Origin: Pogona vitticeps
Lineage: Eukaryota > Chordata > Lepidosauria > Squamata > Agamidae
Direction of reading: 5' to 3'
Length of the DNA: 64,000 nt
NCBI RefSeq assembly: GCF_051106095.1
Contig: NC_135785.1
Coordinates: forward strand, 103,416,501-103,480,500
The notes beneath the pieces are model-generated. The model searched no databases, had not been told where the DNA came from, and worked only from the letters and a program-made list of their open reading frames with translations. Of this stretch, positions 12,601 through 26,109 are shown piece by piece. Each line of letters begins with the position of its first letter. Within the stretch, counting starts at the first letter, position 1. The position numbers and the translations under genes were made by a program.

Positions 12601-15600
12601 GTATAAATCCATCTCTGGCCTGTACTACACGACTGCAGTTGTGGGTAGGTGGATGAGTGACATAACGTTGTACCCATTCATTTTTTTTTCATACGAAAAA
12701 CTGGCGTATCAGGATGAACATATCAAGGCTGCACCATTGTGGGTGGAAACTTTTACAATGAGTGCTCTATTAGATAGACAGACAGATAATAATCATTAAT
12801 TATGTGACCAGGTGCAGTGGTCAGGGACAGAAAAAGGCTTAACAACTCAGTGGGTGCTTGAATTCACCTGTTCTCCTGCTGTCATGGGAAGAACTGCCAA
12901 TTCTGAAAAGATGATGCCTTCACTTCTAACGTGCTTGCACATACAAAAGCTCATCCACTCAACTTGCTTCTGCTTAATTTATAGTCGCTGAGAAGACCAA
13001 AGAACAGGCCAATCTTGTGGGTGAAACTGTAGTGGCCAGTGTGAACACAGTGGCAAAGCAGACCGTAGAAGGAGCAGAGACCATTGTAACCACCACTGGG
13101 GTTGTAAAAAAGGTAGGTATGGTCCTTTATTGTTGGTTTATGTTTAGGCCAGAATTGCAGCTTGCCTGAAATGACACATCTTTCTCCCAATAGCATCTAT
13201 CAGATAATGTTGATGTGTGTGTCAGGTGGAGGGACCACTTGCAAAGAAGAATTGAATGACAGGTTGAATGAGTTTTTAAATGTTCCCTTGCAACCCCTCT
13301 CCATGAGCCATTTCCTACCCTGGTCAGGTTGACTTCTAATTTTTTACTTATGGATCTTCTCCATAAGAGAAGCCTTTGGGTCACTTCAAGGGTCAGCATT
13401 CTGTTTCTATAATGACTACCAGTTAGAGGCCCATGAAAAACCCACAAGAACATCAACAGTGTAAACAGCAATCTCTTGCCTGTACTCCTAGACAACTATT
13501 TTTTGGGTGGGGGGATGTTGCTTCCAAGATTGGAAGTAATATGTAGCAGTCATGACTAACAGCTCTTGATAGGCTTAAGCTCCATGTCTTCCTCTAATCC
13601 CCAATTAAAGCCACCTCTGGGTCAAATTATACATGACAGTGTCAGAAGATGAAATTGCATTAGTGTTGCAGAGACATAACTGGGGCAGATAAATAAAGTA
13701 TGCTGATTATATACTGCTCCATAGTGCTTCAAGCACTCTCTGGCTGGTTTACAAGTTAATTATGCAGGTTAAATATTACTCCTACCTCGTGAGCTGGGTA
13801 CTCATTTTACTGACCTTGGAAAGATGATAGGTGAGTGAACCTCGAGCCATCTACCTGGGATTGAACCCTGTGTTTTGAGCACAGTTTGACTGAAGTGCAG
13901 CAGTTTAACCACTGTGCCACAAGGCTCAGTTAAATCAGATTTAATAAAGGAAGCCCAGTTTACCGCCTGATGATCAATGGCAAGGCAAAGCAAGCTAATT
14001 TGTGAATTCTGGGATGTGTGATAAGCTCCTGTTGTACCAATCAGATGTCTTCCAGCACCTAAGGAGTTCTTTCTTTCAAAGATGTACTGTCTATAATGTG
14101 ATCCTCAACTGGTAGCTCTCACATCTTATGGTAGAAATTCCATAATGCAGAGTTTCTCAATCTTGGGTTATCAGATGTTTTTGGACTATAACCCCCAGAA
14201 ATCCTGGCTGATAGAAGTTGTAGCAAAGACTTTTGGGAGTTTTAGTCTAAAAACATTTGGGGACCCAAGGTTGGGAACCACTGCCATAATGTAACCAGGC
14301 ACTGGCCAAATCCTGTTGCATAACTTTGCACTGGCTTGAACCAGATGGGGGCATTGGAAGTAATAAATTTAAATTGATTAAAGCTTTCTATGCCCCTGTT
14401 TCTAAGCTCTATAGGATTCCCTTTTACCCTACTGAAGCCTTTGGAAGCCATGGGACAGGATGGGGAGATCCCATTTATGCCATCACAAAATTATGCAATA
14501 GGATTTTGCCCACTGTGTGAAGAAATAGCTTTGTAGGGAACCCACAGTTACAAGCCTTTGCCTTGCTGACATACTTATAATAAAAGCCAGTGTTAATCAA
14601 GGAAGATTGTGCTTCTGCTGGTTTTTGACTCATACAATTTTTGCTGTTTGTATTGTTGGGTTTTCTGCTTGTGTTAATAACGGTCTCTTGATTAACATTG
14701 TACATTGATATCAGAGAGGTACAGTACATACTGGGAAAGTGCCTTCCTGTATATCAAGACATAGGCTTAGTTTTGAAAAGAAAAGTGCCACAGTATAAAC
14801 TATAGATTTTTATCCTTGGGGCTGCGCTTCTGTGGTATGAAAGACTGGTTTTCACCAGAGCTCAAAGAAGGGCAAAATAGTGAAAGGTGGCTCTCTCATA
14901 CCAGCCATCCTTGCCCCAGGTATACACACGTTTTCCCACACATGGCCTAACCAGCCCTTTTCCTATTCTAGAGCACTTTTGTTCTATATTATGGCAAACT
15001 TAAATCCAGGTGGCTGACACCCGATCCAGCACTCTGCCTTCCTTCCCTGTATTTCACCAGTAGTGCTTAGTGAATGGTGAAACATGACCTGGCATTCTTC
15101 CGAGCACAAGTGTGTTACTTTACAGTGCCGTGAAAAAATAGGGAGAAGGCCCAGAGGTGCTGCCCCTTGGGAGCTATCTCTGGTAATACAGTATCTAATT
15201 TAACCACAGCACAGAGAGGAAACCCTCTGGGAACAAAACTATGCACATGGGGTTCTGCTAAGACATTTTGCTGCCTGAGGGAAAGGGCACGATGGCATCC
15301 ATTTGCTTGTAGAGAAGTCACCTGGACTGGATTTCAACAGAATAGTGTCCTCTACCACAGCAAAGGCAGCCACCTGCTTTAGAGGGCCCAAGAAGGGTCA
15401 TGCAGTTGCCAATGGGTCTCTCGACAGATAAGAGTAGCAGAAGGAAGAAGTTGCCCTCTCCCTGAGGTAATTACCTGACTTTGCTTTTGGTTAGGACTGG
15501 CCCTTTATGATCATGAGACGGATACAGTCAAAATGTCTTTCTTTTATCAGCAGCAGGTCTTCAGGGTTATGAAGCTGGTATGGTAGCGTTGTTATCAATC

Positions 15601-18600
15601 CCCAGTGACCACACACCTATCTGTTAGAACAGCTATTTTCACTCCTATCCCAAAACCTGATAAATAGAAGGGTGGGGAGAAGGGTGGCAGTGGCTGTATC
15701 AGACAAAGCATCTTTCTTATATTTCTTGCTCTTGACTGGGTGCAATTCCGTTCTAAATGAGCTGACTTCCATGTAAATGTTCCCAGCTTAGATCATGGCT
15801 CCATTCTCCTGACTGGATAATGCCAACATAAGCTTGCTGCATTGCAGGCATTGGCTATGTGATCATAAGCTAATGCCCACTAAATTTGTAAATGAGCCAC
15901 AGAGCCTGGATAAATTATCCAGGCAGCTAAAGCTTTGCCATGTTTTGTTATTTCACTTCTGTCTAGATTTATTAAGGCTCAAGCCAATAGGCCAGAACAT
16001 TTTAGAATATGAAAACATACGATGCCGCATTGGTGAATGGTGGCAGTAAGAAAGGATACCTGAATGAAAGTAAGCAGCAACATGGTCTTTACCCTTCTTG
16101 TCTGTGGAGGAGATAACATGAAAAGCAGTCGCTGGTTGCAGCTAGATCCACCATACAACACTATAATGCCTTGGCCAGCTTGTGAGAACACCAGGTAATT
16201 TAAATAAAAGTTGTTAGAACCTTTCTAAAGAGGAAGCTGGCCTCAGCTGTTCAGTGGGCTGTCTGCGAGCGTCAGCATTTGCTCCACATGGCAGCTGCTG
16301 GCCCCAAGCTTCAGTTCTGTTATATAGCCATGTGTAGTCCACTAAGGCCAGCCTGTTAGCATACCCTTCAGGTGTCACTGCCAACAGCGTAACGAAGAGT
16401 AAATGAATACAACACGTACCAGGATGACCCAGGCCGGGAAAACCAGGATATTTTACCTCAGGCCCCCTCCCTCAGCTTCTGCTTGCACCATTGATTCCAT
16501 CTCCCTCAATCCTGTTGTTTTGCTCAAACCGCCTCTCCCACCCATGGATGAATCCTGGTTAAGGGGAAGGGCTCGGACCTCCATCTACCTTGGTCCACAT
16601 CCAGCCATGTAACAAAGGTAGGGGAAACTCTTCAGCAGTGTGTAACACTGTGAAATGTTGAGAACAAGTAGAGATGGAAGCACAAATAGAAGGCTCATGA
16701 TTTAGCATGTAAAGTCCAATACCCTGTTACATCTAGTCTTTCTATTTCTAGGCAGTCAGCTTTGCCAGGTTATGAGACGGGACATTAAAGTGGGGGAGAT
16801 TTTAGTTCAGGCTGACACGTCTTCATCCTGCAATTGTGTGGGCTCTCGCCTTTCAAGATGCTAGTTTCCTGCTTGGTTAAAAATAGATTGGTGAGTCAGA
16901 GAAGTGAAGTCATGGTGAAGAATATATTTCTGAGACATAAGAGGAACAAACAGAACACCTCAAGCCTCACAATTCAGTACTTACTTAGCGAAGGCCAAAT
17001 CAGACATGCAAGGCAGTTGCTTGTACTGTATCTGAACTCTGTTGTCTGCCCCATTCACATATTAAATAGGATGGGATGTGTGCGTGGCACATGGAAGACA
17101 AGAGGGACCGAGTGAAATCTGTCTCTCCCCCCCCCACCTTGTATGATCTTGCATTTACATGTACTTTGATCTGTAGATTTTATCAGTGTTCTCTCTCCTC
17201 AACTCACCTCCAGTATCAAAAAGTGAGCTGGGGAGAAACTTGATCAAAATCTATACTTTAGCAAGGGAAAGGGGTAGGGCCTGTTTGTTCTTTTATGGCA
17301 TAGCTTGTAGATCAGAGTGTTGGAATGTTGCTTACAGAGACCTTTGGGGTCACAGTCCAGAAAATTCTCTTCTGAGAGTTTTGGTTTGGGAAAACAATTT
17401 GTCTAGGCTCTGATACAGATGCTGTCCTTATTTTACATATTCAATGCATGTTAAAGTGTATATTAACTGGCTCATATATCTAACGTAGTTTCCTGAGAAT
17501 GAGAGTTGTTTCTTATGCCTCATCAACTCTACCATGTCACTTGTGTGGGACAAAATTAAAATTACTGTAAAATTAAAATATAAAATGCAAGATAAATTGC
17601 ACAAAAACACACTGGTGTCTGTTAACTTTTCTCAGTGCAGATGGTATGATTTAGAAGCTGATTACCTAAGGTTTTGCTCCTTTATGTGGAGTCATTAACT
17701 CATCCAAGTATTAGCACCACTGCTGCATCCATATCATACAACCTCACTACCACCAGAAATATATATTTCAAGAATTTCACTCACTATAAAGGTATAAAGC
17801 TGAATACATGAGTAATATAGAATGACCAGGTACAACTTTAAGGATGAGGAAAGCCAATGTTGACCTTTTTTAACATGTAAAGTGAGCACAACTGTGGTCT
17901 TCTTCTGAAGAAGATAATCAAAAGCAGGTTTGTATATGTTAAAATGAGCACAGGAAGGGGATGTGTAAAATGTGCCAGTGATAACTATATTCTATTTTTC
18001 TGAGAATCCCCACTTTCATTGAATATGCTTGATAGTGTGTGGCCACTATCTGGTGAATATCAGGAGCCAAAGTGATGTCTAAATACAGTTTTTAAGGACT
18101 CCCTTAACCTTTCTGCTGGTTAGTGAAGACAGAATACATGTTGTGTGCTTTTGAGGTCTAACTGTGCTTTAAGTATGTGTTTTAGGGAATCCACATACTC
18201 GGTGTGTGAGTGTTCCATAAACATAAATGTAAAGAATGGAATACTGGTCATAGTGATGGCTTTGTGCAGAAGCTAAATGAGCTTTAAATTTGCAGAACTG
18301 CACCAACAGGATTTTGCCCTGTATTTGAGTACCAGTTTGGTGCAGTAGACTGTGATAGACAAGAAGTTGGAAAACCTGGTGTGACAAACCCAGACCTACT
18401 GGGATATGTCACACAGTTACACTAAGCTGCCACCAACCATTCCCTATAATAAGTCACACAGACCAGGGATGGATTTTTAAACAATAAAAGAATAAGGTTT
18501 ATTTTAAATACAAACAGGGTAAATAAAACAATCAGGTGAATAAAATAAAGTAACGTGGCTTATTCTCACACACACAAGCATACAGTTTGGTTCACCTAGA

Positions 18601-21600
18601 ACCTTTAACTTAAAGCACAGACCCTGAACCCATCAGTTCTGGCTAACCAACAGACCCCTGAACCTATCAGGGTGGTACTCTGACCCACAGTAGTACCCTG
18701 TCAGACACACAGACTCCCACAACAGCTTCTTCTTCCCCAGCTGCTGCTTCGTCCCAACCCAGTGTCTCACAGTCTGTCTCAGCATCTTCCTCTCACACAC
18801 CGGCATCACATATTTATACAGTACAGCCCCTCCTCCTGATGTCCCGCCTTCCACTCCCCATAGGATGGAACTTTCCCTCCAAACCCATGACAGACAGGTA
18901 ACATCAGTGCTGTTATGTAACACCTCCCCTCTTTAAAAGTTGTTTTGTAGGGGGAAAGCTAAAAGTGCTTTTCACCAAAAAAACAACCTGCATAAAATAC
19001 ACAACAACATTTATACATACCATATAATACTTACATATACTTACACTCCAAGTTAACCATAGCAAATATGCATTTAAACATTTTACCATATACAGTACAT
19101 CAATTTACCTTTATTAATACCAACCAAATTCAAAACCAGGTACATTTTAACTTTTTGTTTTCATTATATACATATAGTCCATGTTCTTTCGCCGTCTTCA
19201 GTCTTCAGGTCTTCTTGATAAGGCGTCAGCAACACAGTTCACTGACCCTCTGACCACCTTCACTTCAAAGTCATAGTCCTGTAGATTTAAAGCCCACCTC
19301 ATAAGTTTACTATTGTGGGTTTTCATTGTCTTTAACCATTGCAATGGTGAATGGTCAGTACACAGAATAAAATGTCTTCCCCAGATGTAAGGCTTGGCCT
19401 TCTGGATCGCGTAGACTATGGCCAAACACTCCTTCTCCACGGTTGCCAAATGTCTCTCACCTTTTTGAAGTTTCCTACTCAGGTAGGACACTGGATGCTG
19501 GTCACCATTCTCATCCTCTTGGCACAGAACTGCTCCTACCCCGCTGTTAGACGCATCGGTGTAGATGATAAACTCCCGGTCGAAGTCTGGAGCACGCAGG
19601 ACAGGATAGTTGATTAACGCCTCCTTCAACCTCTGGAACGCCGCCTCACAGTCGCTGGTCCACGGGATGCGGTCATCAGCCGTCTTCCTCGTCAGATCGG
19701 TCAGCGGAGCCGCAATCTCGCTAAACCTCGGGATGAACTTTCTGTAGTAGCCCACCAACCCAAGAAATGATTTGACCTTTTTCTTGGTGTTGGGTCTAGG
19801 CCAATCACGAACAGCTTCTATTTTGGCCTCCAGGGGTTTTATCATTCCTCCCCCTACCATGTGACCCAAGTATTTTATTTCTGGGCTACCCAGCTGACAC
19901 TTGCTGGCCTTTACTGTTAGCCCTGCTGCACTTAACCTCTGCAGCACTAACTCCAGGTGTATCAGGTGATCTTCCCAGGTATTACTGAAGATCCCTATGT
20001 CGTCAATGTAGGCCACTGTAAAGTCATTGAGCCCTGCCAAGGTCTGGTCCATCAGCCTTTGGAATGTGGCTGGTGCATTCCTGAGACCAAAGCTCAGGAC
20101 TCGAAACTCATAGAGACCAAAAGGGCTGCAAAAGGCAGTCTTTTCTTGATCCCTGGGATCAATTCTTAATTGCCAATATCCCTTTACCAGGTCCAATGAT
20201 GAGATGAACCGACAACCCCCTATGGTTTCAATCAGGTTGTCTAGCCTGGGCATTGGGTAGGCATCAGGAGTGGTTACACGGTTTAACTTCCTGTAATCAA
20301 CACAAAACCTAATGCTCCCATCAGGCTTGTCCACAAGGACTATTGGAGAGGACCAAGGGCTAGAAGAGGGGACGATTATGTTCTCCCTCAGCATTTCGTC
20401 CAGCTCCTTCCGCACCTTGTCCCTATAGGGTCCCGTTACTCGGTATGGGGATACTGCCTGCGGGGGTGCATCCCCTGTGTGGATCCGATGCATCACTCCC
20501 TTCACTATCCCCGGCTTGTTGGAAAATACCTGTTGATATTTATTAAGCAGCATTTTTAATTCTTGCTGCTGGTCTTGGGTGAGTGCAGGACTGATCTTTA
20601 CCTCCTCTGGGTTGTATTTTACTTCCCCTCTACCCTCCCAGAAGGGTAATTCAGCTTCCTCACTCTCAGCTGCTTTTATCGCGAATAAAACCCTCTGTTC
20701 CCCTCTGTAGTAGGGTTTTAGGGCATTCACGTGAACCACCCTCCTTGCTTGGTTCTCCTCTTGCTCTATTAGGTAGTTCAGGTCTGACATCTTGGAAATG
20801 ACCCTATATGGTCCTGCCCATTTGAGCTGCAGCTTATTCTCTCTGCAGGGCCTAAGCCAAAGCACCTCCTCCCCTGGGTCAAAGTGCCTCTCTCTAGCTT
20901 TGCGGTCATACCATGTTTTCTGTTTGACCTTCTGCGCTTGCAGGTTTTCTGCTGCCAGCTCTAGATTTCGCTTTAGGTCATTCATCAAGGTGTCTATGTA
21001 AGTCACAACGTCTTGTGGGTCATCCTGGGTGATCTGCTCCCAATTTTGTTTTATCAAATCAAGGGGCCCTTTCACCCTTCTCCCAAATAAAAGTTCGAAT
21101 GGACTGAACCCGGTACTGGCTTGTGGCACTGATCGATAAGCAAACAAAAGGGATTGCAGCTTCTGGTCCCAATTGTTTGGATTCTCTGCCAAGTAAGCCC
21201 TAATCATGCGCATTAGAGTCCCATTGAACTTCTCAGTTAACCCATTACTTTCCGGATGATAAGCAGTGGTTTCCTTGTGCTTTATTCCACAGATTTGCCA
21301 TAAGCGTTTCATGAGCTTTGACGTGAACGATGTGCCCAAATCTGTGATTATCTCTGAGGCAAATCCCATCCTGGACATGTACCCCACCAAAGCATCTGCC
21401 ACTGTGTTAGTTTCAATATTAGTCAAGGGTATGGCTTCAGGATACCTTGTGGCATGGTCCACAATTGTTAGGATGAACCTGTTCCCCCTCTTTGTGGCCT
21501 TGGGCAAAGGTCCCACAATATCCACCCCTATGCATTTGAACGGAGTGTCAATCACAGGCAAAGGGCACAACTTTGCTTTGGTCCTATCGCGGTTATTCCC

Positions 21601-24600
21601 CTGCCTTTGACACACATCGCATTGTTTACAGAACTCCCTGATCTGCTTCCCTATGTCAGGCCAGTAGAAATTCTGTGTGATTCTCTGCTGTGTTTTGTTG
21701 ACTCCTAAGTGTGCAGCAAACATGTCAGAGTGCCCCCTTTGTAAGATCATGGGGCGATACTTTTCAGGTACCACCAGCTGACTTCTGATCCCATCTCCCC
21801 CTTTTGAGATATTCCTCAGGGTTTCTCTATATAAAATCCCCTTTTTCTCCAGAAATCTCACTGGGGTCTCAGGTGTTAGCTGGGCGTCAGTCACCTGTTC
21901 AAAACACTTTTGGAGAGTGGCGTCTGCCTTTTGCTCCTGTCCAAATCTGCTGTCTGTGGTTAAGGTTTCCACCACAGCTTCTGAACTTCCCCCACCTGCT
22001 TCCGTCTCTGGCTCATCATTACCCCCCTGAACTGTCCCTGTGGTGGCTTGTGAGCGTGTAATCACTAGCACCCGTTTCACATGTTCAGCCAGGTCATTTC
22101 CCACGAGCACGGCTGCTGGCAGAGTCGATGAAATCGCTATCCGCCAATCTCCCCTCCAGCCTTGAAAGTTGACAGGTACCTCTGCTACTGGCAGAGAGAT
22201 TATCTGCCCCTCAATCCCTGCCACCTTCATGCTCTCATTTGGGATTATAAACTCCCTAGGAATAATATCTGGATGGCACAGGGTTACCTGGGAACAAGTG
22301 TCCCGCAGCCCCCTATACTGACGGTCAAGTATTCCTACGTCCACCCCTGCTGTCTCAAACAACTGAGAATCTGTTTTTATCAGCAAGCAGCGCTTTACCT
22401 CCAGAAGAGGACCATTTTCCTCAGCCTGATCAGCATAGGTAGCTGTTCCAGACTGAGTAGTCATGGCAACAGGCTCCCTCTGTGACAATGAGCTTTGCTC
22501 TTTCTGGACACAGAACACAGCTTTTGGCTTGGTCCCACTAGAATTCTGAGGCACCATTCCTTTTAGCTGCTTTAATTTCTCACACTCTGAGATTAGATGA
22601 CCCTTTCCCTGACAGAAATAGCATTTTCTGGTATATTTTGATTCTCTCTCATCTTGTTTTGGTTTTCCCTCCAAAATCTGAGGTCTTGGTTTCATGTCTG
22701 AGGGCTTCCCTTCACCATGGGCCCCTCCCCCTTGCTGGCTTTTCCCTGGTCCCTGAGAGTACTTGCTGTAGGTTTCTTTGGGTTTACCTACAGATTTCCC
22801 CTCACCCAAGGGCTTTCTTATTTGGGAGATAAAATCTGCGATCTCTGCGGCTGCTGCCACAGATTTCGGTTTCCTTTCCCTCACCTGGAATTTCAATTCC
22901 CCCTGCAGGACTGAATAGAACTGTTCCAGGGCTATCAAGTCTTTAAGCTGCTCATAGGTCTCTATTCCCTCCTGCGATAGCCATTTCTCAAGCAGCCTCA
23001 CCAATTGGGCCCCCACTTGGGTAAAAGTCTGTTCTGGTTTTTTAGTGAGGGACCTGAACCTTTGTCTCAGCTGCTCTGCATTTATCCCATGTCTTGCAAA
23101 CACCAGTTTTTTAAACTCTGCAAAATCTTTCATCAATTCCTCAGGCATCTCGGCATAAACCTCAGCCAGGCTACCACTGATTAAAGATCGCATGATGGTC
23201 ATCTTCTCAGTTTCCCTCACTGAGAAGTCCACAAACGCTCTTTCCACTAAGGAAAAGAACACCTCAGGACAATCTCCCTTGTGGTACACAGGGAATTTCT
23301 TCAGGTCAGCCTTAGACAGTTGGCCTCCCTCAGAATCCCTATTATTATTATTGTTCTGGTTCATCAGTTCCAGTTTTCTTAATTCAAACGCCATTCTCTC
23401 TCTCTCCATTCTTTCTTCCCTCTCCATTCTCGCTCTCTCTAACCTTTCCTCCATTTCCCTCACCCTCAGTTCATGCTGTTGGGCTAGGAGTATTTTCCTG
23501 AGTTCTGGGTCCTGCTCTCCTGTGCTGTCACCCTGCACTGAGCCAAATTCATCCTCAGAACCTTGGTCAATCTGGGGGTCTTTCACTTCACTCATGTCTG
23601 CTACTTGGCTTCGAGTCAAGGGCATAACCCCCCTCAGAACAGGCTGCTTTAAAAAGTCAAGCCTCAAAATAAAACGACCACTTTTTTCCTTTTTGCCTCA
23701 GAACCAGCTCTCCCTAGTCTGCTGTTCTTCAGCACTAAATTTGTAACAGTATCGAGTCAGAGCCTACCCCCCTCTGCTGGGCCTCTCAGCTGGCAAGCTA
23801 GCTCGCTGTTGCTACGCAGTTTTGCCTCAGCGTTTTCCCGCCAAAACTAGGCTGCCTCAGAGCACCTTAATCTAAGTCTCCCCAGTTGGCACGTTCTTCC
23901 ACTAGTGCACCTCCCCGTGAGGTACACCTAGAAGATTACCTACGCGCCTCAGACTGTCCCTGACTAGACCCCCCTTGCTCTGGGCACACTTGCCAAGGCT
24001 TTGCTGGACCGCTGGACAACTGGACCAGTCGTATCCCACACGCTGGACACCAATCAATGTGACAAACCCAGACCTACTGGGATATGTCACACAGTTACAC
24101 TAAGCTGCCACCAACCATTCCCTATAATAAGTCACACAGACCAGGGATGGATTTTTAAACAATAAAAGAATAAGGTTTATTTTAAATACAAACAGGGTAA
24201 ATAAAACAATCAGGTGAATAAAATAAAGTAACGTGGCTTATTCTCACACACACAAGCATACAGTTTGGTTCACCTAGAACCTTTAACTTAAAGCACAGAC
24301 CCTGAACCCATCAGTTCTGGCTAACCAACAGACCCCTGAACCTATCAGGGTGGTACTCTGACCCACAGTAGTACCCTGTCAGACACACAGACTCCCACAA
24401 CAGCTTCTTCTTCCCCAGCTGCTGCTTCGTCCCAACCCAGTGTCTCACAGTCTGTCTCAGCATCTTCCTCTCACACACCGGCATCACATATTTATACAGT
24501 ACAGCCCCTCCTCCTGATGTCCCGCCTTCCACTCCCCATAGGATGGAACTTTCCCTCCAAACCCATGACAGACAGGTAACATCAGTGCTGTTATGTAACA

Positions 24601-26021
24601 CCTGGGTTTAAAGCTCTGCTCAGCCATGAAAACTCACTGGGTGACAGTAATGTAAAACCACTTCTTAAATATTTCATGCACTGTACAGTACTGTGAAAAC
24701 CCTGGGAGGGTCACCATCAGTCAGATGGAACAGGAGAGCACATAACAAACACAAAAACTGGCATACTTATAGAAAAGTCCTTATAGAATTGTGTCCTTAT
24801 CACTGGGATAAACAACAGGTTATGTTTTTGCTTTAAAGTACTCCCCTATTTTTGACCAACCTGAAGAAAGTATTCATTGTTGTTGTTTGGCATACATGAT
24901 GAAACAAAGAATTCATTTCATCATGTAGTGGAACGAATTCCCAAACAAATTTCCAAAGAAAATGGGTTCAACTAACCAAGCAAGATGCTGCCCAAGATGT
25001 TGCTATATATTAATTTCTTCTCCCTTTAAGACTTGCAAAATAATTTAGTGCAGCTCTACCATGGTCCACCTTCCTCAACTTTCCCCCAGATAAACAGCCT
25101 TTGGAGTTTTGACTTGTAACCTGTTCTTCTAAAGGATTTGCTTTGGCTCCTTGAAGTCAAGATGTGAAGCTTCTGTGCTAACATGTGAGTCCTCAGAGAG
25201 CTTTACTCCAATAAGTGTGTACCCTTTTGTTTATGGTCTGCAGGAGGATTTAGCACACCCAGAGCAGCCTGAAGAGCCACCTGAGGAGGCTGCAGAAGAT
25301 GACGCCCCAGTGGAAACCACAGAAACCAGTCCAGAGGTAAACCACAGTCACAGCCCAGCTAACCCCAGAATCCTTGGCTGGTCTGGGGTTTTTCTCGCCA
25401 TCTATTGTTCTTTCCTTACTTTCTCTGTGCTGAGCTGGTTTCCATTTGTTTTCTGCATACAGGTGATTTCAGATCTTTTTTCTGCCAATCTTTATAGTCC
25501 AAATGCTCCCATTTTCTTTTTTCCAGCTGCAAGTCCACACATGGCCTATTTTCACTTTATTAGGCTAGAAAAAACATAAATGGTTAGAGGGAATTAAAAA
25601 ATAAACTAAGAGAAGTTTTGTTTTCAGTGATGTACAAATACATCTTTGCCCCATTTTTGCAGGGCAAAACCCTCCAAAATCTGTTTAACAGATGCAAAAG
25701 TAGACAAATTATTGCAGTACAGACTGTCATAAGCTCTGGAAAAAGAAAACAGCCAGCAATTATTTGTCTGTTTGCAGTCTTTATTTGCTACCATCATTAT
25801 TTCATTTGTAGTTCAGGGACCGACTTTCAACGGAATAAAGAGCAGCCTTCTTTAAGAAACTATTGGATAAATTTATTTATATAGATATATGCGTCTATTT
25901 TGAAAAATTAAGCTCAAGGAACTGTGAGAAATCTCAATTCTCTTGCAAGATCAGTGTCTTGACCTTAAGTATCAGCACACATGATTCCTCCAGAGAAATA
26001 TTCATTTAGCTATTTATATTT

Positions 26022-26109
<88 letters not shown>

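Larger units (their letters stand above)
10508..12984 (+). other. SNCG intron 2
   Basis: It runs from GTAAGG to TTTATAG. It contains a LINE 3' end, a TA-flanked MITE and otherwise unremarkable unique sequence. Confidence 0.8.
18380..24600 (-). mobile_element. Gmr1-like Ty3/Gypsy LTR retrotransposon, looks whole
   Basis: A 6221-bp element in antisense to SNCG. Its LTRs are identical by eye (18380-18922 and 24058-24600, 543 bp each, TGT...ACA ends), and CCTGG is duplicated at 18375-18379 and 24601-24605. On the - strand a TGG-initiated candidate primer site starts 5 bases inside the 5' LTR (24050-24052), and a polypurine tract AAAGAGGGGAGG abuts the 3' LTR (18923-18934). One open frame fills most of the interior. 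The domain order is gag, protease, integrase, reverse transcriptase, RNase H. Integrase before RT marks the Gmr1 group of Ty3/Gypsy elements. No env-like region is seen. Identical LTRs point to a very recent insertion. Confidence 0.93.
18332..24757 (+). mobile_element. ACA-type tRNA SINE split by the LTR element
   Basis: The two halves, 18332-18379 and 24601-24757, join into one SINE: CCAGTTTGGTGCAGTAGAC..., GGGTTTAAAGCTCTGCTCAG, ACTCACTGGGTGAC, and a tail GTCACCATCAGTCAGATGG...ACATAACAAAC. The LTR retrotransposon lies between them with CCTGG duplicated on each side. Related copies are at 40045-40222 (-), 43520-43686 (-) and 57843-58018 (+). Confidence 0.7.
13113..25243 (+). other. SNCG intron 3 (12.1 kb)
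   Basis: It runs from GTAGGT to CTGCAG. Half of it (6.2 kb) is a single young LTR retrotransposon in antisense. Outside that it holds a hAT MITE, an L2-tailed SINE and a repeat shared with 26.9-27.1 kb. No additional synuclein exon is visible. Confidence 0.8.

Noticed and set aside
13685-13928. tRNA gene
   Set aside because: Box A and B are present, but there is no complete cloverleaf and a LINE-like tail follows, so it is a SINE. The same applies to the other SINE copies.
18633-24601. Two identical 96-codon frames at 18633-18923 and 24311-24601
   Set aside because: They are the same non-coding LTR sequence in both LTRs.
25151-25579. 142-codon frame containing SNCG exon 4
   Set aside because: It reads from intron 3 through exon 4 into intron 4. 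Good acceptor and donor sites bound the true exon at 25244-25336.
26022-26109. CRISPR-like regular repeat
   Set aside because: Four-base units without spacers; a microsatellite in a vertebrate genome.
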